From Rhodococcus sp. ARC_M6 (GTDB lineage Bacteria > Actinomycetota > Actinomycetes > Mycobacteriales > Mycobacteriaceae), in the NCBI RefSeq assembly GCF_022810305.1, contig NZ_JALGQH010000009.1, forward strand, positions 124,001-188,000: a stretch of 64,000 nt of DNA, read 5' to 3'. How positions within the stretch are numbered: position 1 is the stretch's first letter; every line of letters begins with the position of its first letter. Positions 45,698-54,916 of this stretch are shown here, piece by piece. The notes below the pieces were generated by a model. It was not told the DNA's origin and did no database searches. It worked only from the letters and a program-made list of their open reading frames with translations. Position numbers and translations under genes: made by a program.

Positions 45698-46987
45698 TCA
45701 TCGGCTCCATCCCTCCCTCGATTTCGGCATCCCACTGGCGCCCCGGATTCCCGGCTTGACGGCCAGTACTTGGTGAATGGTGAGACGATGGGCTTCCTCG
45801 AAGCCGAGCGCACTTGCTGCCAGATACAGCAGCCAGGTACGAACACGTGGAGCACCCACCTCCGCGACAGCGGCGTCCCAGTTCTCCCGAAGGTTCGCCA
45901 CCCACGCACGCAGCGTCAGTGCGTAGTGCTCGCGAAGCGCCTCACTGTCCCGAGTCTCGAATCCTGAACGTTCCAGTGCGTCAACAGTTTTACTCAACGG
46001 AAGGATCTCACCGTCGGGAAAGATGTACCGGTCGATGAAGCTGCGTCCGTCAACAACCTTGTCCGGCAGTGATTTCACCGAGGCAATCGCATGATTGAGC
46101 AAACGACCTTCAGGTTTCAGCAAGCCGTACAACTTGGCGGTGTAGATCGGCACATTCGCCAAACCGACGTGCTCCGACATGCCGATACTCGAAATCGCGT
46201 CGTACGGCCCGTCATCGACGTCGCGGTAATCCTGCGCCCGGATTTCGATCCGATCCGTCAGTCCCGCATCAGAAACCCGCCCCTTCGCGTACTCCACCTG
46301 CTCGCGACTGAGCGAAACCCCAACCACGTCCACGTCGTAGTTCTGCGCCGCGTGCAGCGCCATCGAACCCCAACCGCAACCGACGTCGAGCAGGCGCATC
46401 CCGGGCTTCAATCCCAGTTTGCGGCAGATCAAATCAAGCTTTCCGCGTTGGGCATCCTCGAGCGTCTGCGTCCCGGTGGGCCAATACCCGCATGAATACA
46501 CCATGCTCGGACCCAAAAACAGTTCGTAGAAAGCGTTTCCGACGTCGTAGTGATGCGAGACGGTCTCCGAGTCGCGAGATCGACTGTGCCGTCGACCTCG
46601 CTTGCGCCGCATCTCGATGGACGGAGGTTTCGGTGGCAACCCCAATGCGCCCAATCTGACCAAGGTGGCGCCGGCTCGCAGGACTGTGCCAGCCGACATC
46701 TCCGAAATTCTGTGCTCACCAATTCGTGAGACCAGATCGGGCACGTCGAGCAGCGCAAATACGTCTCCGTCGATATCGAGGTCGCCGGACACATATGCCC
46801 TGGCCAGGCCAAGTTCGTCAGGCGAATAGAGTACTCTCCGCAACGCACGCCGGTTGCGGAAAGTAACCCGAGCTGCCGTGTCGGGCGGACCGGCCTGCGA
46901 CCCGTCCCAACAACGCACACGAATCGGCAGGTCCGTGCCCACCAGTTCCTCGAACACCGTCAAAATCTTGGTTGCGGCTCCAGTCAC
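45698..46987 (-). CDS. Cyclopropane-fatty-acid synthase-like methyltransferase
   Basis: 429 residues. N-terminal CFA domain (about 1-150), then HHYDVGNAFYELFLGPSMVYS (phospholipid/bicarbonate region), SAM-binding LLDVGCGWGSMALHAA near residue 207, and VGVSLSREQVEYA. Resembles the UfaA1-type branch of mycobacteria. Expected to transfer a methylene or methyl group to an unsaturated acyl chain of a membrane lipid. GTG 46987 is chosen because AGGAGGG sits 8 bases upstream. Upstream lies the S1P-lyase-like gene, downstream the lipase, suggesting a lipid-modification run. Confidence 0.93.
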   Translation of the reverse strand: MTGAATKILTVFEELVGTDLPIRVRCWDGSQAGPPDTAARVTFRNRRALRRVLYSPDELGLARAYVSGDLDIDGDVFALLDVPDLVSRIGEHRISEMSAGTVLRAGATLVRLGALGLPPKPPSIEMRRKRGRRHSRSRDSETVSHHYDVGNAFYELFLGPSMVYSCGYWPTGTQTLEDAQRGKLDLICRKLGLKPGMRLLDVGCGWGSMALHAAQNYDVDVVGVSLSREQVEYAKGRVSDAGLTDRIEIRAQDYRDVDDGPYDAISSIGMSEHVGLANVPIYTAKLYGLLKPEGRLLNHAIASVKSLPDKVVDGRSFIDRYIFPDGEILPLSKTVDALERSGFETRDSEALREHYALTLRAWVANLRENWDAAVAEVGAPRVRTWLLYLAASALGFEEAHRLTIHQVLAVKPGIRGASGMPKSREGWSR

Positions 46988-47083
46988 GAACCAACCCTCC
47001 TGAGAAAGTTTGTCAGCATCTGACTCAAAACCTACGCCCGAACGTGGAGAATTTCGCACGGTATGTCCGATTTTGGCTTTGAC

Positions 47084-48580
47084 TCAGGGTTCTACGAGCC
47101 CCGCCAGGAATTCCACCAGCAGGCGGGTCGTCACCTCTCGCGGCAGGCTTTCGACGGCGGCAAGGACCGCCGCCATATCCAGCGGCGAGTCAGCCGAGCC
47201 CTTCGGATCCAGCCCCGCTGACGCGAGAGCCATCGCAACAGCCTCACTCGGCAGTGCAAGTACATCGTCGACGCTTACGTCGCCGCGCTCGAATGCCGCT
47301 GCAAGCTCTGCCAAGGCCGGCGGCGGACCCGCTGCCGGCAGTCCCCGAACCTCGTCGGCGCCCAGCTTCAACGCACTCGACAGCTCATCGAGAACACTTT
47401 CCGTGACCGGTGTGATGGTGAGATGCGTAGTTCGGGGCAAGGTGGTGCCATCAGGTTGCGTCGACGCCGGTTGCCCTTGCAGCACAAAGCCCCGAGCGCC
47501 GACAGCTGTGACCCAGCGGTGCGCATCCACTCGCCGATCGACCGAAACCGATTCGTCAGTGGCTACGGCAAACAGTGGGCCGACCGGCGTTCCGACGACG
47601 CGCAACCCTTCGATGGTGCCGACTACCGCCACCACGGAGTCCGTCGCCCGCTTTGCCTGCTGGACCAATCCCGCATATCCCGACTCCCCGAGCACCTGGG
47701 AGATCGCCCAGGCTCCGGCAAGTGCCGCAACAGATTTCGAACCCATCAACGTTGGATTGACCACAGGATAACCCGGCCACGCTGTGAGACCGAAGTACTG
47801 CTTGCGGTGGAGATCTCGTCCGCGGTACAGGATCACCGAAGCGCCTTTCGGCGAGTAGCCGTACTTGTGGAGGTCAGCGGAGATACTCGTAACTCCGGGA
47901 ACTCGGAAATCCCAAGCGGGCAGTTCACCCCACCAGGGCAACGCCAATCCCCCGATGCAGGCATCAACATGCAATGGAATTGATTGTGCGCGAGCCACTT
48001 CCGCAATCTCGATGATCGGATCGAGGGCCGCAAACGGATAGCTCGGTGCCGACGCCACGATCAGGACGGTGTCGCCGCGCAGTGCGTCCGCTATGTCCGC
48101 AGCGGCGACGCGGCCGGATTCAGGATCGACGGGCACCAACACGAGCGCCAGACCGAGCAGATGTGCTGCCTTGTGAAACGCAGCGTGAGCTGTGGTCGGA
48201 AGAACCAGAGAGCCCTGCCCAGGCGGAAGACCACGAAGGTCACGGGCCGCTTTGACTGCCAGAACACAACTTTCGGTTCCGCCGCTGGTGACGTTGCCGA
48301 CCACCTCGTCGTCCCCGTGCAGGAATCCCCGAACAAAGCCGACAAGTTCGCGTTCCATCACTGCAGTCGACGGGAACACCGTGGGATCAAGGCCGTTGAC
48401 GGGCTGCACCAATCGGGCTGCATCGGCGGCTAGCTGATCCAATGCATCCAATCCGCTGTCGTAGACATACGACAGGACCCGACCGCCGTGGGTGGGAGCG
48501 TCGCCCTCCCGGAGGCTACGAAGCCTCTCGAGCACTTCAGCTGACCGACGCTCGATGGATGTTGTTTCAGTGGCGGTCAT
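47084..48580 (-). CDS. PLP-dependent decarboxylase/lyase, sphingosine-phosphate-lyase-like
   Basis: 498 residues, fold type I PLP enzyme of group II decarboxylase/S1P lyase type. Seen: VGNVTSGGTESCVLAVKAARD (phosphate loop), the substrate-pocket block HVDACIGGLALPWWG, and the PLP lysine in SADLHKYGYSPKGASV near residue 239. An extra C-terminal 80 residues (Ala-rich, from about 415) lie beyond the core. The start overlaps the end of the upstream MFS gene by 14 bases, so a transporter and this lyase form a unit. A phospho-sphingoid or amino-acid substrate is possible; the sequence alone does not decide. Confidence 0.85.
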   Translation of the reverse strand: MTATETTSIERRSAEVLERLRSLREGDAPTHGGRVLSYVYDSGLDALDQLAADAARLVQPVNGLDPTVFPSTAVMERELVGFVRGFLHGDDEVVGNVTSGGTESCVLAVKAARDLRGLPPGQGSLVLPTTAHAAFHKAAHLLGLALVLVPVDPESGRVAAADIADALRGDTVLIVASAPSYPFAALDPIIEIAEVARAQSIPLHVDACIGGLALPWWGELPAWDFRVPGVTSISADLHKYGYSPKGASVILYRGRDLHRKQYFGLTAWPGYPVVNPTLMGSKSVAALAGAWAISQVLGESGYAGLVQQAKRATDSVVAVVGTIEGLRVVGTPVGPLFAVATDESVSVDRRVDAHRWVTAVGARGFVLQGQPASTQPDGTTLPRTTHLTITPVTESVLDELSSALKLGADEVRGLPAAGPPPALAELAAAFERGDVSVDDVLALPSEAVAMALASAGLDPKGSADSPLDMAAVLAAVESLPREVTTRLLVEFLAGLVEP

Positions 48581-49949
48581 TGTTCTCCTGTGTGTTGTAG
48601 ACGCGCAATACAGCAAGGCTGATCATCACCAGAACGGCCGGCGCAACCGAGAAGCCCAGTGCGATCCCCGTGATCGCCGAATCCGGTTGGTCCACGGCCT
48701 TTCCGGCCTGCGAGGACACGAAGCCCGTCGACGCAAGAAAAAGCAAGAACACTGCCGGCCCGAGCGCGAGGCCTGCCGTTTCTGCGGCCGTCCAGATTCC
48801 GCTCAACGAACCGCCTCGCTGACGCCCACCGATCCGGGCGTCGTCCTCGATCGCGTCGGGAAGCATTGCCAACGGGAAAACCTGCATACCGGCGTAACCG
48901 ACGCCGGCCAACCCGACTGCGCCGTAGATCCAGACTCCGCTACCGAACGCTGCAAAGGTCAACAGCAATGTCGCGACAACAAAGATGATCGACGACAAAA
49001 CGTAGCCGCGAAGTTTGCCGTGGCGACGCGAGTAGCGATACCAGAGCGGCATGATGAGCAGGGCCGGTCCGACCAACGCCGCAAACAATCCGGTGATGGC
49101 ATCTTCGTTCCCCATCACGTAGGTCGCGAGATACTGAGCCCCCGCCAACATCACCGCCGTCGCGAGAGCTTGAAGAACAAAAACGATCACGAGCAATCGG
49201 AACGATCGAGTGCTGCGAATTGCATCGAACCCGTCGCGGTACTGCGAGAGAAGCGAACCCACCGGAGCGTCGGCACGAGTCACGGTGCGACGGGCGGCGC
49301 CGTACACAGCCCAGAGCATCGCGCAGCACATCACCGCGGATACACCCACCGCCATCACCAGATAGCCCGCGGCTCCCCCTCCCGCTAGGTTTCGCAAAGC
49401 CGGGCCACCTCCGCCGATTAACAGAATCGCCAAGGCCAACACGGCAATTCGAACGGAGATCAGTCGGGTGCGCTCGTGATAATCACCGGTCAATTCGGTG
49501 GGTAGGGCAATATACGGCACCTGAAAAAGGCTGTACGCGCTTGCCGCCAGAAGAAAGAACACCAGGACCCACGCGGCTCCGATGCCGGGCCCGCCGGATA
49601 CCGGTGCCGCAAAGGTAAGGATGAACAACAGCGGAAGGGCGAACGACCCGACCAACATCAGTGGCACGCGGGTACCGGTTCGATGCGAACTTCGATCGCT
49701 GATGGTGCCGATCAACGGATCGATCAACACGTCCGCGATCTTCGGGACGATCACCACCAACGACGCCAATCCTGCCGCCACACCGAGCGTATCGGTCAGG
49801 TAGTACGCCAGCACCAGCCCGGGAAGTACACCGAATCCTCCGGTCCCGATACTTCCGGCGGCATATGCAGTAACAACACCCTTCGACAGCCGTCCGTCGA
49901 CTTGGCGCTCACCGCTCTGCACGGGCTTCTCTGTGGTCACCGTCCACAC
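48567..49949 (-). CDS. MFS transporter, GPH (melibiose/sugar:cation symporter) type
   Basis: About 460 residues and 12 membrane helices. Seen: SIGTGGFGVLPGLVLAYYLTD, KIADVLIDPLIGTISDRS (family motif between helices 2 and 3), and YHERTRLISVRIAVLALA. These mark the GPH branch of the major facilitator superfamily, which imports glycosides or other solutes with cations. GTG 49949 or 49940 are both possible; the open frame beyond is not conserved. Its 3' end overlaps the S1P-lyase-like gene by 14 bases, so it probably moves that enzyme's substrate or a related compound. Confidence 0.9.
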   Translation of the reverse strand: MWTVTTEKPVQSGERQVDGRLSKGVVTAYAAGSIGTGGFGVLPGLVLAYYLTDTLGVAAGLASLVVIVPKIADVLIDPLIGTISDRSSHRTGTRVPLMLVGSFALPLLFILTFAAPVSGGPGIGAAWVLVFFLLAASAYSLFQVPYIALPTELTGDYHERTRLISVRIAVLALAILLIGGGGPALRNLAGGGAAGYLVMAVGVSAVMCCAMLWAVYGAARRTVTRADAPVGSLLSQYRDGFDAIRSTRSFRLLVIVFVLQALATAVMLAGAQYLATYVMGNEDAITGLFAALVGPALLIMPLWYRYSRRHGKLRGYVLSSIIFVVATLLLTFAAFGSGVWIYGAVGLAGVGYAGMQVFPLAMLPDAIEDDARIGGRQRGGSLSGIWTAAETAGLALGPAVFLLFLASTGFVSSQAGKAVDQPDSAITGIALGFSVAPAVLVMISLAVLRVYNTQENNDRH

Positions 49950-50087
49950 ACTATGTGCCCGACTCCAGTCTTGAAGCAAAAAGAATCCCGAAGACGCGAA
50001 GTCCGCATAATCTGCTCCGACCGCATGTAAAACTTGGACGACACAAGCACACCGACGATCCCGCGCACACAACCGAAGGTCATCGAG

Positions 50088-50744
50088 ATGACAACCCATC
50101 CTTTGGCGCCGCTCTGGCCGCCGCACGGTGTCACGATTTCATGCGGACCGCTCAGCCTTGAATCGGTGAAAGACGAGCACTTACCCGAACTCGACGCACT
50201 GATTCGAGCCGGCATCCATCCGGCCGGCCAGATGCCATTTGTCGTGCCGTGGACCACCGGGACACCTGACGAAGTATCTCGACGATTCATGCAGTACCAC
50301 TGGTCGATTCGCGGGTCGATGACCCCCACAGCATGGACATTCGAAACCGTCATTCGAATCGACGGCACGATAGTCGGCTGCCAAGGGTTGTCTACCAGGA
50401 ACTTTCCGGAGACTCGTACCGGCGAAACCGGGTCGTGGATCGGGCAGGAATTTCAGGGACGTGGTCTCGGCACTCTCGCCAGGCAATCGATGTGCACGTT
50501 CGCTTTCGACCACCTGGGCGCAACCCGAATCACGTCGACCTCGTTTGCCGACAATCCTGCATCGCTCACCGTGTCCCGGAAAATCGGCTACCAAGACGCG
50601 GGAAGCCTGGACCGGCTAACCGATTCCGGCCGGATGACGGTGCAACAATTCCTCACCCTGGATCCGCCGGATTTTGTGCGACCACTGGAACCCGTCGTCG
50701 TTCGCGGTTCCGAGGCTATTCGATCCATGCTTGAGATTGTGTGA
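50088..50744 (+). CDS. GNAT-family N-acetyltransferase
   Basis: 218-residue acetyltransferase resembling RimJ/RimL-type enzymes. Acetyl-CoA binding is seen in GSWIGQEFQGRGLGTLARQS (about residues 115-135), and HLGATRITSTSFADNPASL followed by GYQDAG completes the fold. ATG 50088 has GAG just upstream and precedes PLAPLWPPHG; in-frame codons reach back to 50034. It stands alone between two MFS genes. Substrate unknown: protein N-terminus, antibiotic or metabolite. Confidence 0.88.
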   Translation: MTTHPLAPLWPPHGVTISCGPLSLESVKDEHLPELDALIRAGIHPAGQMPFVVPWTTGTPDEVSRRFMQYHWSIRGSMTPTAWTFETVIRIDGTIVGCQGLSTRNFPETRTGETGSWIGQEFQGRGLGTLARQSMCTFAFDHLGATRITSTSFADNPASLTVSRKIGYQDAGSLDRLTDSGRMTVQQFLTLDPPDFVRPLEPVVVRGSEAIRSMLEIV

Positions 50745-50799
50745 GAAGTGCCCCTCTTCGCGACTCCGGAACCTGGAGGACTGCCACGGTTGCGATGCG

Positions 50800-52245
50800 T
50801 CAATCCCCTTGCCCTCGAGCGTTTTTGCCCTGCTCCCTGCCACCCGACTCTCCGCGGAGGGCAAGCGTTAGCACCGCGCCGAGGGCACTCACCGCAGCGG
50901 CAACGATGAAGAGCATCGAGAACGACGGCAAGGTAGCAGCCCCCGCTTCGGAGACCGCAACCGTGGCCAAGACAACCGTGGCGATCGGGGCCCCCAGTGC
51001 CGATCCGACGGTGCGCAGCACCCCGTTGACCCCCATTGCAGCAGCCACTTCGTCTCGTGGAGCAAGGCTGGCGACGAGATCAGCGCAGACGGAAAACCCA
51101 ACACCGTTACCGAGCCCGACGAGTGAGAAGAACACCACGACCATCGCAAGGTTGCCCGGTGCGATCGCCACCCCGACGCTCCCAATGCACATGAGAGCCA
51201 GTGCCAGAAACGCCGTGGACTTGGCGCCGATGCGCAGAATCAGCAGCGGCGCGAATCGACCACCGAGGAACACCAGGATTGCCCCAGGCAGTAGGGCGAG
51301 TCCAGTTTCGGTCACTGTGAATCCGTGTCCATTGCCGGATGCCAGCGGAGCCTGAAGGAGCACCGGCAGACCGACGTAGAAGATGTACGGGATAAATCCG
51401 AGGAAGAGTGTGAGCCCGTTAGTCACGGCAAGCGCAGGGCGCGCCAGAGTGCGCATGTCGATCAATGGTGTTGTGATCCGGAGTTCCACGAATACCAACG
51501 CAAAAAGCGATATGACGGCGAGCAGGAACAATCCCAGCACCGGCAGTGAGACCCAACCCCAACTCCCGCCTTGCGAAATCGCGAGCAACAGCGAAACGAG
51601 CCCGACGACCAGCAGCGCAGTGCCCACCCAGTCAGTCCGGGATACAGTGCCCCTGGACGAGGCCGGAACGAAGAAGACCACCAGCATCAACGCCGTGCCG
51701 CCCATCAGCGCCCCGATTACAAAAAGCACTTGCCACGAGGCAGCTTCAAGAACAACGCCACCGATGACGAGCGCCGCGCCGGCACCGAGACCCAGGGTCC
51801 CGCTAAGCCAGCCGAATGCAGCTCGCTGCGGCGCCCCCGATAGGTGGCGGCGAACTATGGCCAGGGCGAGAGGGAAGGTAGCAGTACTCGCACCTTGCAA
51901 AATTCGGCCGAACAGGAGTACCGCAAAGCTCCCGGCAACGGCGGCCAGGACGCTGCCCACCACGAAGATCGCCAACGTCAGGATCATGATTTTTCGATGG
52001 CCGTACCGATCCCCAAGCGACCCGAGGATGGGTGCGGCCACGGCACCGCAGAGGAGGTAACTGGTGAGGATCCAGCCCGCCAGCGGCGCATCGATCCCAA
52101 ATTCCCCCATGAAGGTGGGCAGTGCTGGAACCAGGAGGGTCTGCATCATCGAAAAGGAAAGAACTGCCACCGCCAACGACAGCACCAAAAATCGCCCCCC
52201 CGGCCGCGATGGCGGGGGCACCCTCCACATGTCGGGTGGTTGCAT
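50800..52245 (-). CDS. MFS drug exporter, DHA2-like 14-helix type
   Basis: About 481 residues with 13-14 hydrophobic helices. Motif A is present as GSLGDRYGHRKIMI between helices 2 and 3, and the exporter-type motif C as GTLGLGAGAALVIGGVVLE. ATG 52245 or 52230 both precede the first helix; the frame is open to 52335 but runs through the operator. It is divergent from a TetR gene with a perfect palindrome between, the classic arrangement of a substrate-induced multidrug or metabolite exporter. Confidence 0.92.
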   Translation of the reverse strand: MQPPDMWRVPPPSRPGGRFLVLSLAVAVLSFSMMQTLLVPALPTFMGEFGIDAPLAGWILTSYLLCGAVAAPILGSLGDRYGHRKIMILTLAIFVVGSVLAAVAGSFAVLLFGRILQGASTATFPLALAIVRRHLSGAPQRAAFGWLSGTLGLGAGAALVIGGVVLEAASWQVLFVIGALMGGTALMLVVFFVPASSRGTVSRTDWVGTALLVVGLVSLLLAISQGGSWGWVSLPVLGLFLLAVISLFALVFVELRITTPLIDMRTLARPALAVTNGLTLFLGFIPYIFYVGLPVLLQAPLASGNGHGFTVTETGLALLPGAILVFLGGRFAPLLILRIGAKSTAFLALALMCIGSVGVAIAPGNLAMVVVFFSLVGLGNGVGFSVCADLVASLAPRDEVAAAMGVNGVLRTVGSALGAPIATVVLATVAVSEAGAATLPSFSMLFIVAAAVSALGAVLTLALRGESGGREQGKNARGQGD

Positions 52246-52296
52246 CTGATGGCGCGGATGGCATCGTTGCTCGATTCTGTCTGAGAAGAATTTGAA

Positions 52297-52318
52297 CGGA
52301 ACGGAATATTCCGTTCCG
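52297..52318. promoter_or_regulatory. Perfect 22-bp palindromic operator (TetR/MFS)
   Basis: Half-site CGGAACGGAAT followed directly by its reverse complement, centred on AT|AT. It lies between the MFS start (52245) and the TetR start (52355). Very likely the TetR binding site for both genes, and the reason to choose GTG 52355. Confidence 0.8.
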
Positions 52319-52354
52319 ATAGAACCGTACGGCAATCAGCGGTACCGTGACGAC

Positions 52355-53023
52355 GTGACTCCCACCAACTCCGGAAACCCTCCCCTGCGCGGCCGCGCTC
52401 GTGAGGCGCAAAACAACGATGACTCGATCCTGCAAGCGGCCCGCGAGGTGTTCTACGAGTACGGCTGGGGGGCACCCATGTCCGACATAGCCGCTCGCGC
52501 AGGAATCGGCGTAGCCAGTATCTATCGCCGCTATCCCAGCAAACCCGTGCTAGTGAACGCGCTGCGGATTCTCGCTCTAGAGCAGATTATCGAGCTGGCA
52601 GACACCTGCGCTGCAACCGCCGAAACGCCCGGCCACCCAGATTCTGCTGTCGAAATCTTCCTCCACCGCAACATCGTCGAAGGCTCCGCACCCCTGGTCT
52701 CGACTTTTGGCCGGCATATGAAAACGAACCCCGAGATCGATGCGCTTGCCGATCGCCTCGAGAAGGCCCTCGAATCCGTGATTGCAGTGGACCGTCGACT
52801 GAAACTGATCCCGGAACATTACGGCCCTGCCGACATCATGCTGACGATCATGCATCTGCGGCCTAATCTGCCAGTGAACCGGGAACGCTCGAACGAGATC
52901 CATCTTCGCGAACTCAGCTACGTGCTCTGCGGACTTCGGGCTGTAGCTACTGAAGGCTCCGCAGTTGCGGGCAAACCTTCGAGTTGGCAGGAGTGGCTGC
53001 AGCTAAACAGCATCAACGGCTGA
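52355..53023 (+). CDS. TetR-family repressor of the adjacent MFS exporter
   Basis: 222 residues from GTG 52355. N-terminal helix-turn-helix: ILQAAREVFYEYGWGAPMSD, then IGVASIYRRYPSKPVLVNAL. The C-terminal domain carries a conserved-looking HMKTNPEIDALADRLEKALE helix. An in-frame TTG at 52292 would place the coding start before the perfect palindrome, so the later GTG is preferred. Divergent from the DHA2-type exporter, which it should repress until an exported compound binds. Confidence 0.92.
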   Translation: MTPTNSGNPPLRGRAREAQNNDDSILQAAREVFYEYGWGAPMSDIAARAGIGVASIYRRYPSKPVLVNALRILALEQIIELADTCAATAETPGHPDSAVEIFLHRNIVEGSAPLVSTFGRHMKTNPEIDALADRLEKALESVIAVDRRLKLIPEHYGPADIMLTIMHLRPNLPVNRERSNEIHLRELSYVLCGLRAVATEGSAVAGKPSSWQEWLQLNSING

Positions 53024-53186
53024 AGGTAATCGGGTTCACACCGCGATAGACAGATCGATGCTTGCACTGAAGGCTTTCGCCAAGTCCTCGCTTATCAAAC
53101 CGACGACTCAACGCCTAAATGTCCGATATAACTAGTCGACAGATACGTCCATGTGTGGGCAGTGGTCGAGAACGAGAGGCGCTTCA

Positions 53187-53825
53187 GTGGCGATGGAGAC
53201 TGAGCTTGGTCCGACATCAGAGTCCGGTGCTCCCCACCGCGTCGGCGGGTTTCTCTATCACCGAACCCACGACCGGTGGGAGTGGTCGGATGCAGTTGCA
53301 CGGATTCACGGCTACACACCGGGACAGATCGTTCCGACAACAAAACTGTTGCTCTCTCATAAACACCCCGATGACCTCCGCCATGTCACGCAGACCTTGC
53401 ATGCGATCCGGACATCGGGTGGCCCATTCAGCAGTCGACACCGAATCATCGACACCGCTGGAGCTACTCGATCGGTGGTCGTGGTCGGCGATAGAGTCGT
53501 CGACGAATCCGGTGACGTCGTAGGCAGTTCCGGTTTTTACATCGATGTCACGGAGTCGCTCGGCCCCACGATAAAGGAATCTGTCGACGAAATTGTCAGT
53601 GAAATCGCCATCTCGCGTAGCGTCATCGAACAGGCCAAAGGCATGCTGATGGTCGTCTACGGGGTCCCCGCCGATCGCGCGTTCGACATCCTCGTCTGGC
53701 GATCACAGGAGACGAACACCAAGGTGAAAACCGTGGCAGAGCTGCTCATCACGCGGGTACGGGAAAACTTTCATGTATCGACCGTGCTGCGAAACCGGTT
53801 CGATCAGATACTGCTCCAGCACTGA
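53187..53825 (+). CDS. PAS-ANTAR transcription antiterminator
   Basis: 212 residues from GTG 53187 (AGAGG 7 bases upstream; ATG 53193 is an alternative). A PAS-like domain covers about 15-130 (FLYHRTHDRWEWSDAVARIH, later GSSGFYIDVTE). A C-terminal ANTAR RNA-binding domain at about 140-205 shows SRSVIEQAKGMLMVVYGV and DRAFDILVWRSQETNTK. ANTAR proteins bind paired hairpins in nascent RNA and prevent termination, usually after a signal. Here PAS would sense the signal. Such proteins are frequent in rhodococci and mycobacteria. Its targets are unknown; the small exported genes just downstream lie on the other strand. Confidence 0.92.
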   Translation: MAMETELGPTSESGAPHRVGGFLYHRTHDRWEWSDAVARIHGYTPGQIVPTTKLLLSHKHPDDLRHVTQTLHAIRTSGGPFSSRHRIIDTAGATRSVVVVGDRVVDESGDVVGSSGFYIDVTESLGPTIKESVDEIVSEIAISRSVIEQAKGMLMVVYGVPADRAFDILVWRSQETNTKVKTVAELLITRVRENFHVSTVLRNRFDQILLQH

Positions 53826-53859
53826 GCCACCTGCGCCGACCGACACCCGAGACTCAAAT

Positions 53860-53997
53860 CTAGGAACCGTCAAGGCTTGCGGTCGCGCTGCCAGTTGCAC
53901 TGCCAGTTACCGAGCCTGCGTTGAGGCTATAGCTCAATGAACCACTTTCGAAAACGAAATAGAAGAATGATTTGATCGCAACGGAAATATCGAACAT
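53860..53997 (-). CDS. 45-residue amphiphilic Gly/Ser/Thr-rich peptide
   Basis: ATG 53997 has a strong AGGAAGG seven bases upstream. The product begins with an aromatic, hydrophobic segment (FDISVAIKSFFYFVFESGSL) and ends in a low-complexity GSVTGSATGSATASLDGS tail encoded by a 12-base direct repeat. There is no classical signal peptide. No family is recognised. Its size recalls the tiny mycolate outer-membrane channel proteins PorA/PorH of corynebacteria, but there is no sequence evidence beyond size and hydrophobicity. The gene before it in the same direction encodes an exported protein. Confidence 0.6.
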   Translation of the reverse strand: MFDISVAIKSFFYFVFESGSLSYSLNAGSVTGSATGSATASLDGS

Positions 53998-54190
53998 TGT
54001 TGTGCCTTCCTCGTCATGGATGGAGGACAGAAATCTCGCCCTCGCTACGCGAACCATATACCTGAGTGTTCAACTCCACCAATCAATCCCGAGATGATCG
54101 ATTTGCTGGAAACCCCGGTGCGCGCCGAATTCTCGGGTACACAAATCCAAAATCCCGCCCACACAACGCCCGCAATCGAACGTTCCCGAA

Positions 54191-54733
54191 TTATCGCCCG
54201 GGTACTACCGTGATCGTTCCCCGGCAGACTGCGTTCTGCGGATTGACGAACCGCCATCCCGCGCCGGTTTCTACCGTGACGGTGAACGACACCGTTCCGG
54301 TTCCTGCCCAGGTTCGGTTGATCGGGATTCCAGGCTTTTGCTGCCAGGCCACCTCATCGCTGAGGCTCCGACCCGAAGCTCCAGTAGTCGCATTGTGCCA
54401 GTCGACGATCACGCGCGTGCCGTACCAATTGACTCCGAAGCTCGGGAGGAGACCGGCGGGCGGCGCCGGCAGTTCATTGCCACCGCTGAGCAGGATCGAC
54501 GGCTCCAGCGCGGTTCCACCGGGAGGGAGCGACTCTCCCGATGCAGCATTCACCGTCCAGGTGAACGACGGTGCCCAGAAGAGAGGATTCGCACTCGAGC
54601 ACGTCATTGTTGTCGACGTCGGCGGCGCGGGCTCAGCACTCGCGACCGAGCCTCCTCCAACTGCTACCGCGGTACCCATCCCGACAATGGCAAATGTCGC
54701 AACACCTATTCGGCGCGCCAGCTGGTTGGTCAT
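54191..54733 (-). CDS. Exported beta-rich protein of unknown function
   Basis: 180 residues with a signal peptide (ARRIGVATFAIVGMGTAVAV, cut near ASA-EP at about 35). The mature part is rich in Thr, Pro, Trp and Gly with alternating strand pattern, for example FWAPSFTWTVNAASG, FGVNWYGTRVIVDWHNATTG and VSFTVTVETGAGWRFV. It has two cysteines, one near each end (MTCSS, NAVCRG), which could form a disulphide. GGGGAG six bases upstream fixes ATG 54733. No family is recognised; an Ig-like wall or surface protein is plausible. Confidence 0.75.
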   Translation of the reverse strand: MTNQLARRIGVATFAIVGMGTAVAVGGGSVASAEPAPPTSTTMTCSSANPLFWAPSFTWTVNAASGESLPPGGTALEPSILLSGGNELPAPPAGLLPSFGVNWYGTRVIVDWHNATTGASGRSLSDEVAWQQKPGIPINRTWAGTGTVSFTVTVETGAGWRFVNPQNAVCRGTITVVPGR

Positions 54734-54916
54734 GATCGCTCCCCATTTTCTCCGAAATCGCGAGAACCCAGATGTTCTATGCACCTTTGATATCCGGAGT
54801 AGCAGGACAATTCGTTACATTGCGAAAAGGAGCTGTAGGACCCACTGGAGTCGTAGACAATCGCGATGCCGACGGCGGCACCTCTGAAATTGGCTTGCAC
54901 CCAGCGCTCGATCGCC

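Noticed and set aside
53860-53997. Calling the 45-residue peptide a PorA/PorH porin
   Set aside because: Only length and hydrophobicity agree; no sequence motif supports the name.
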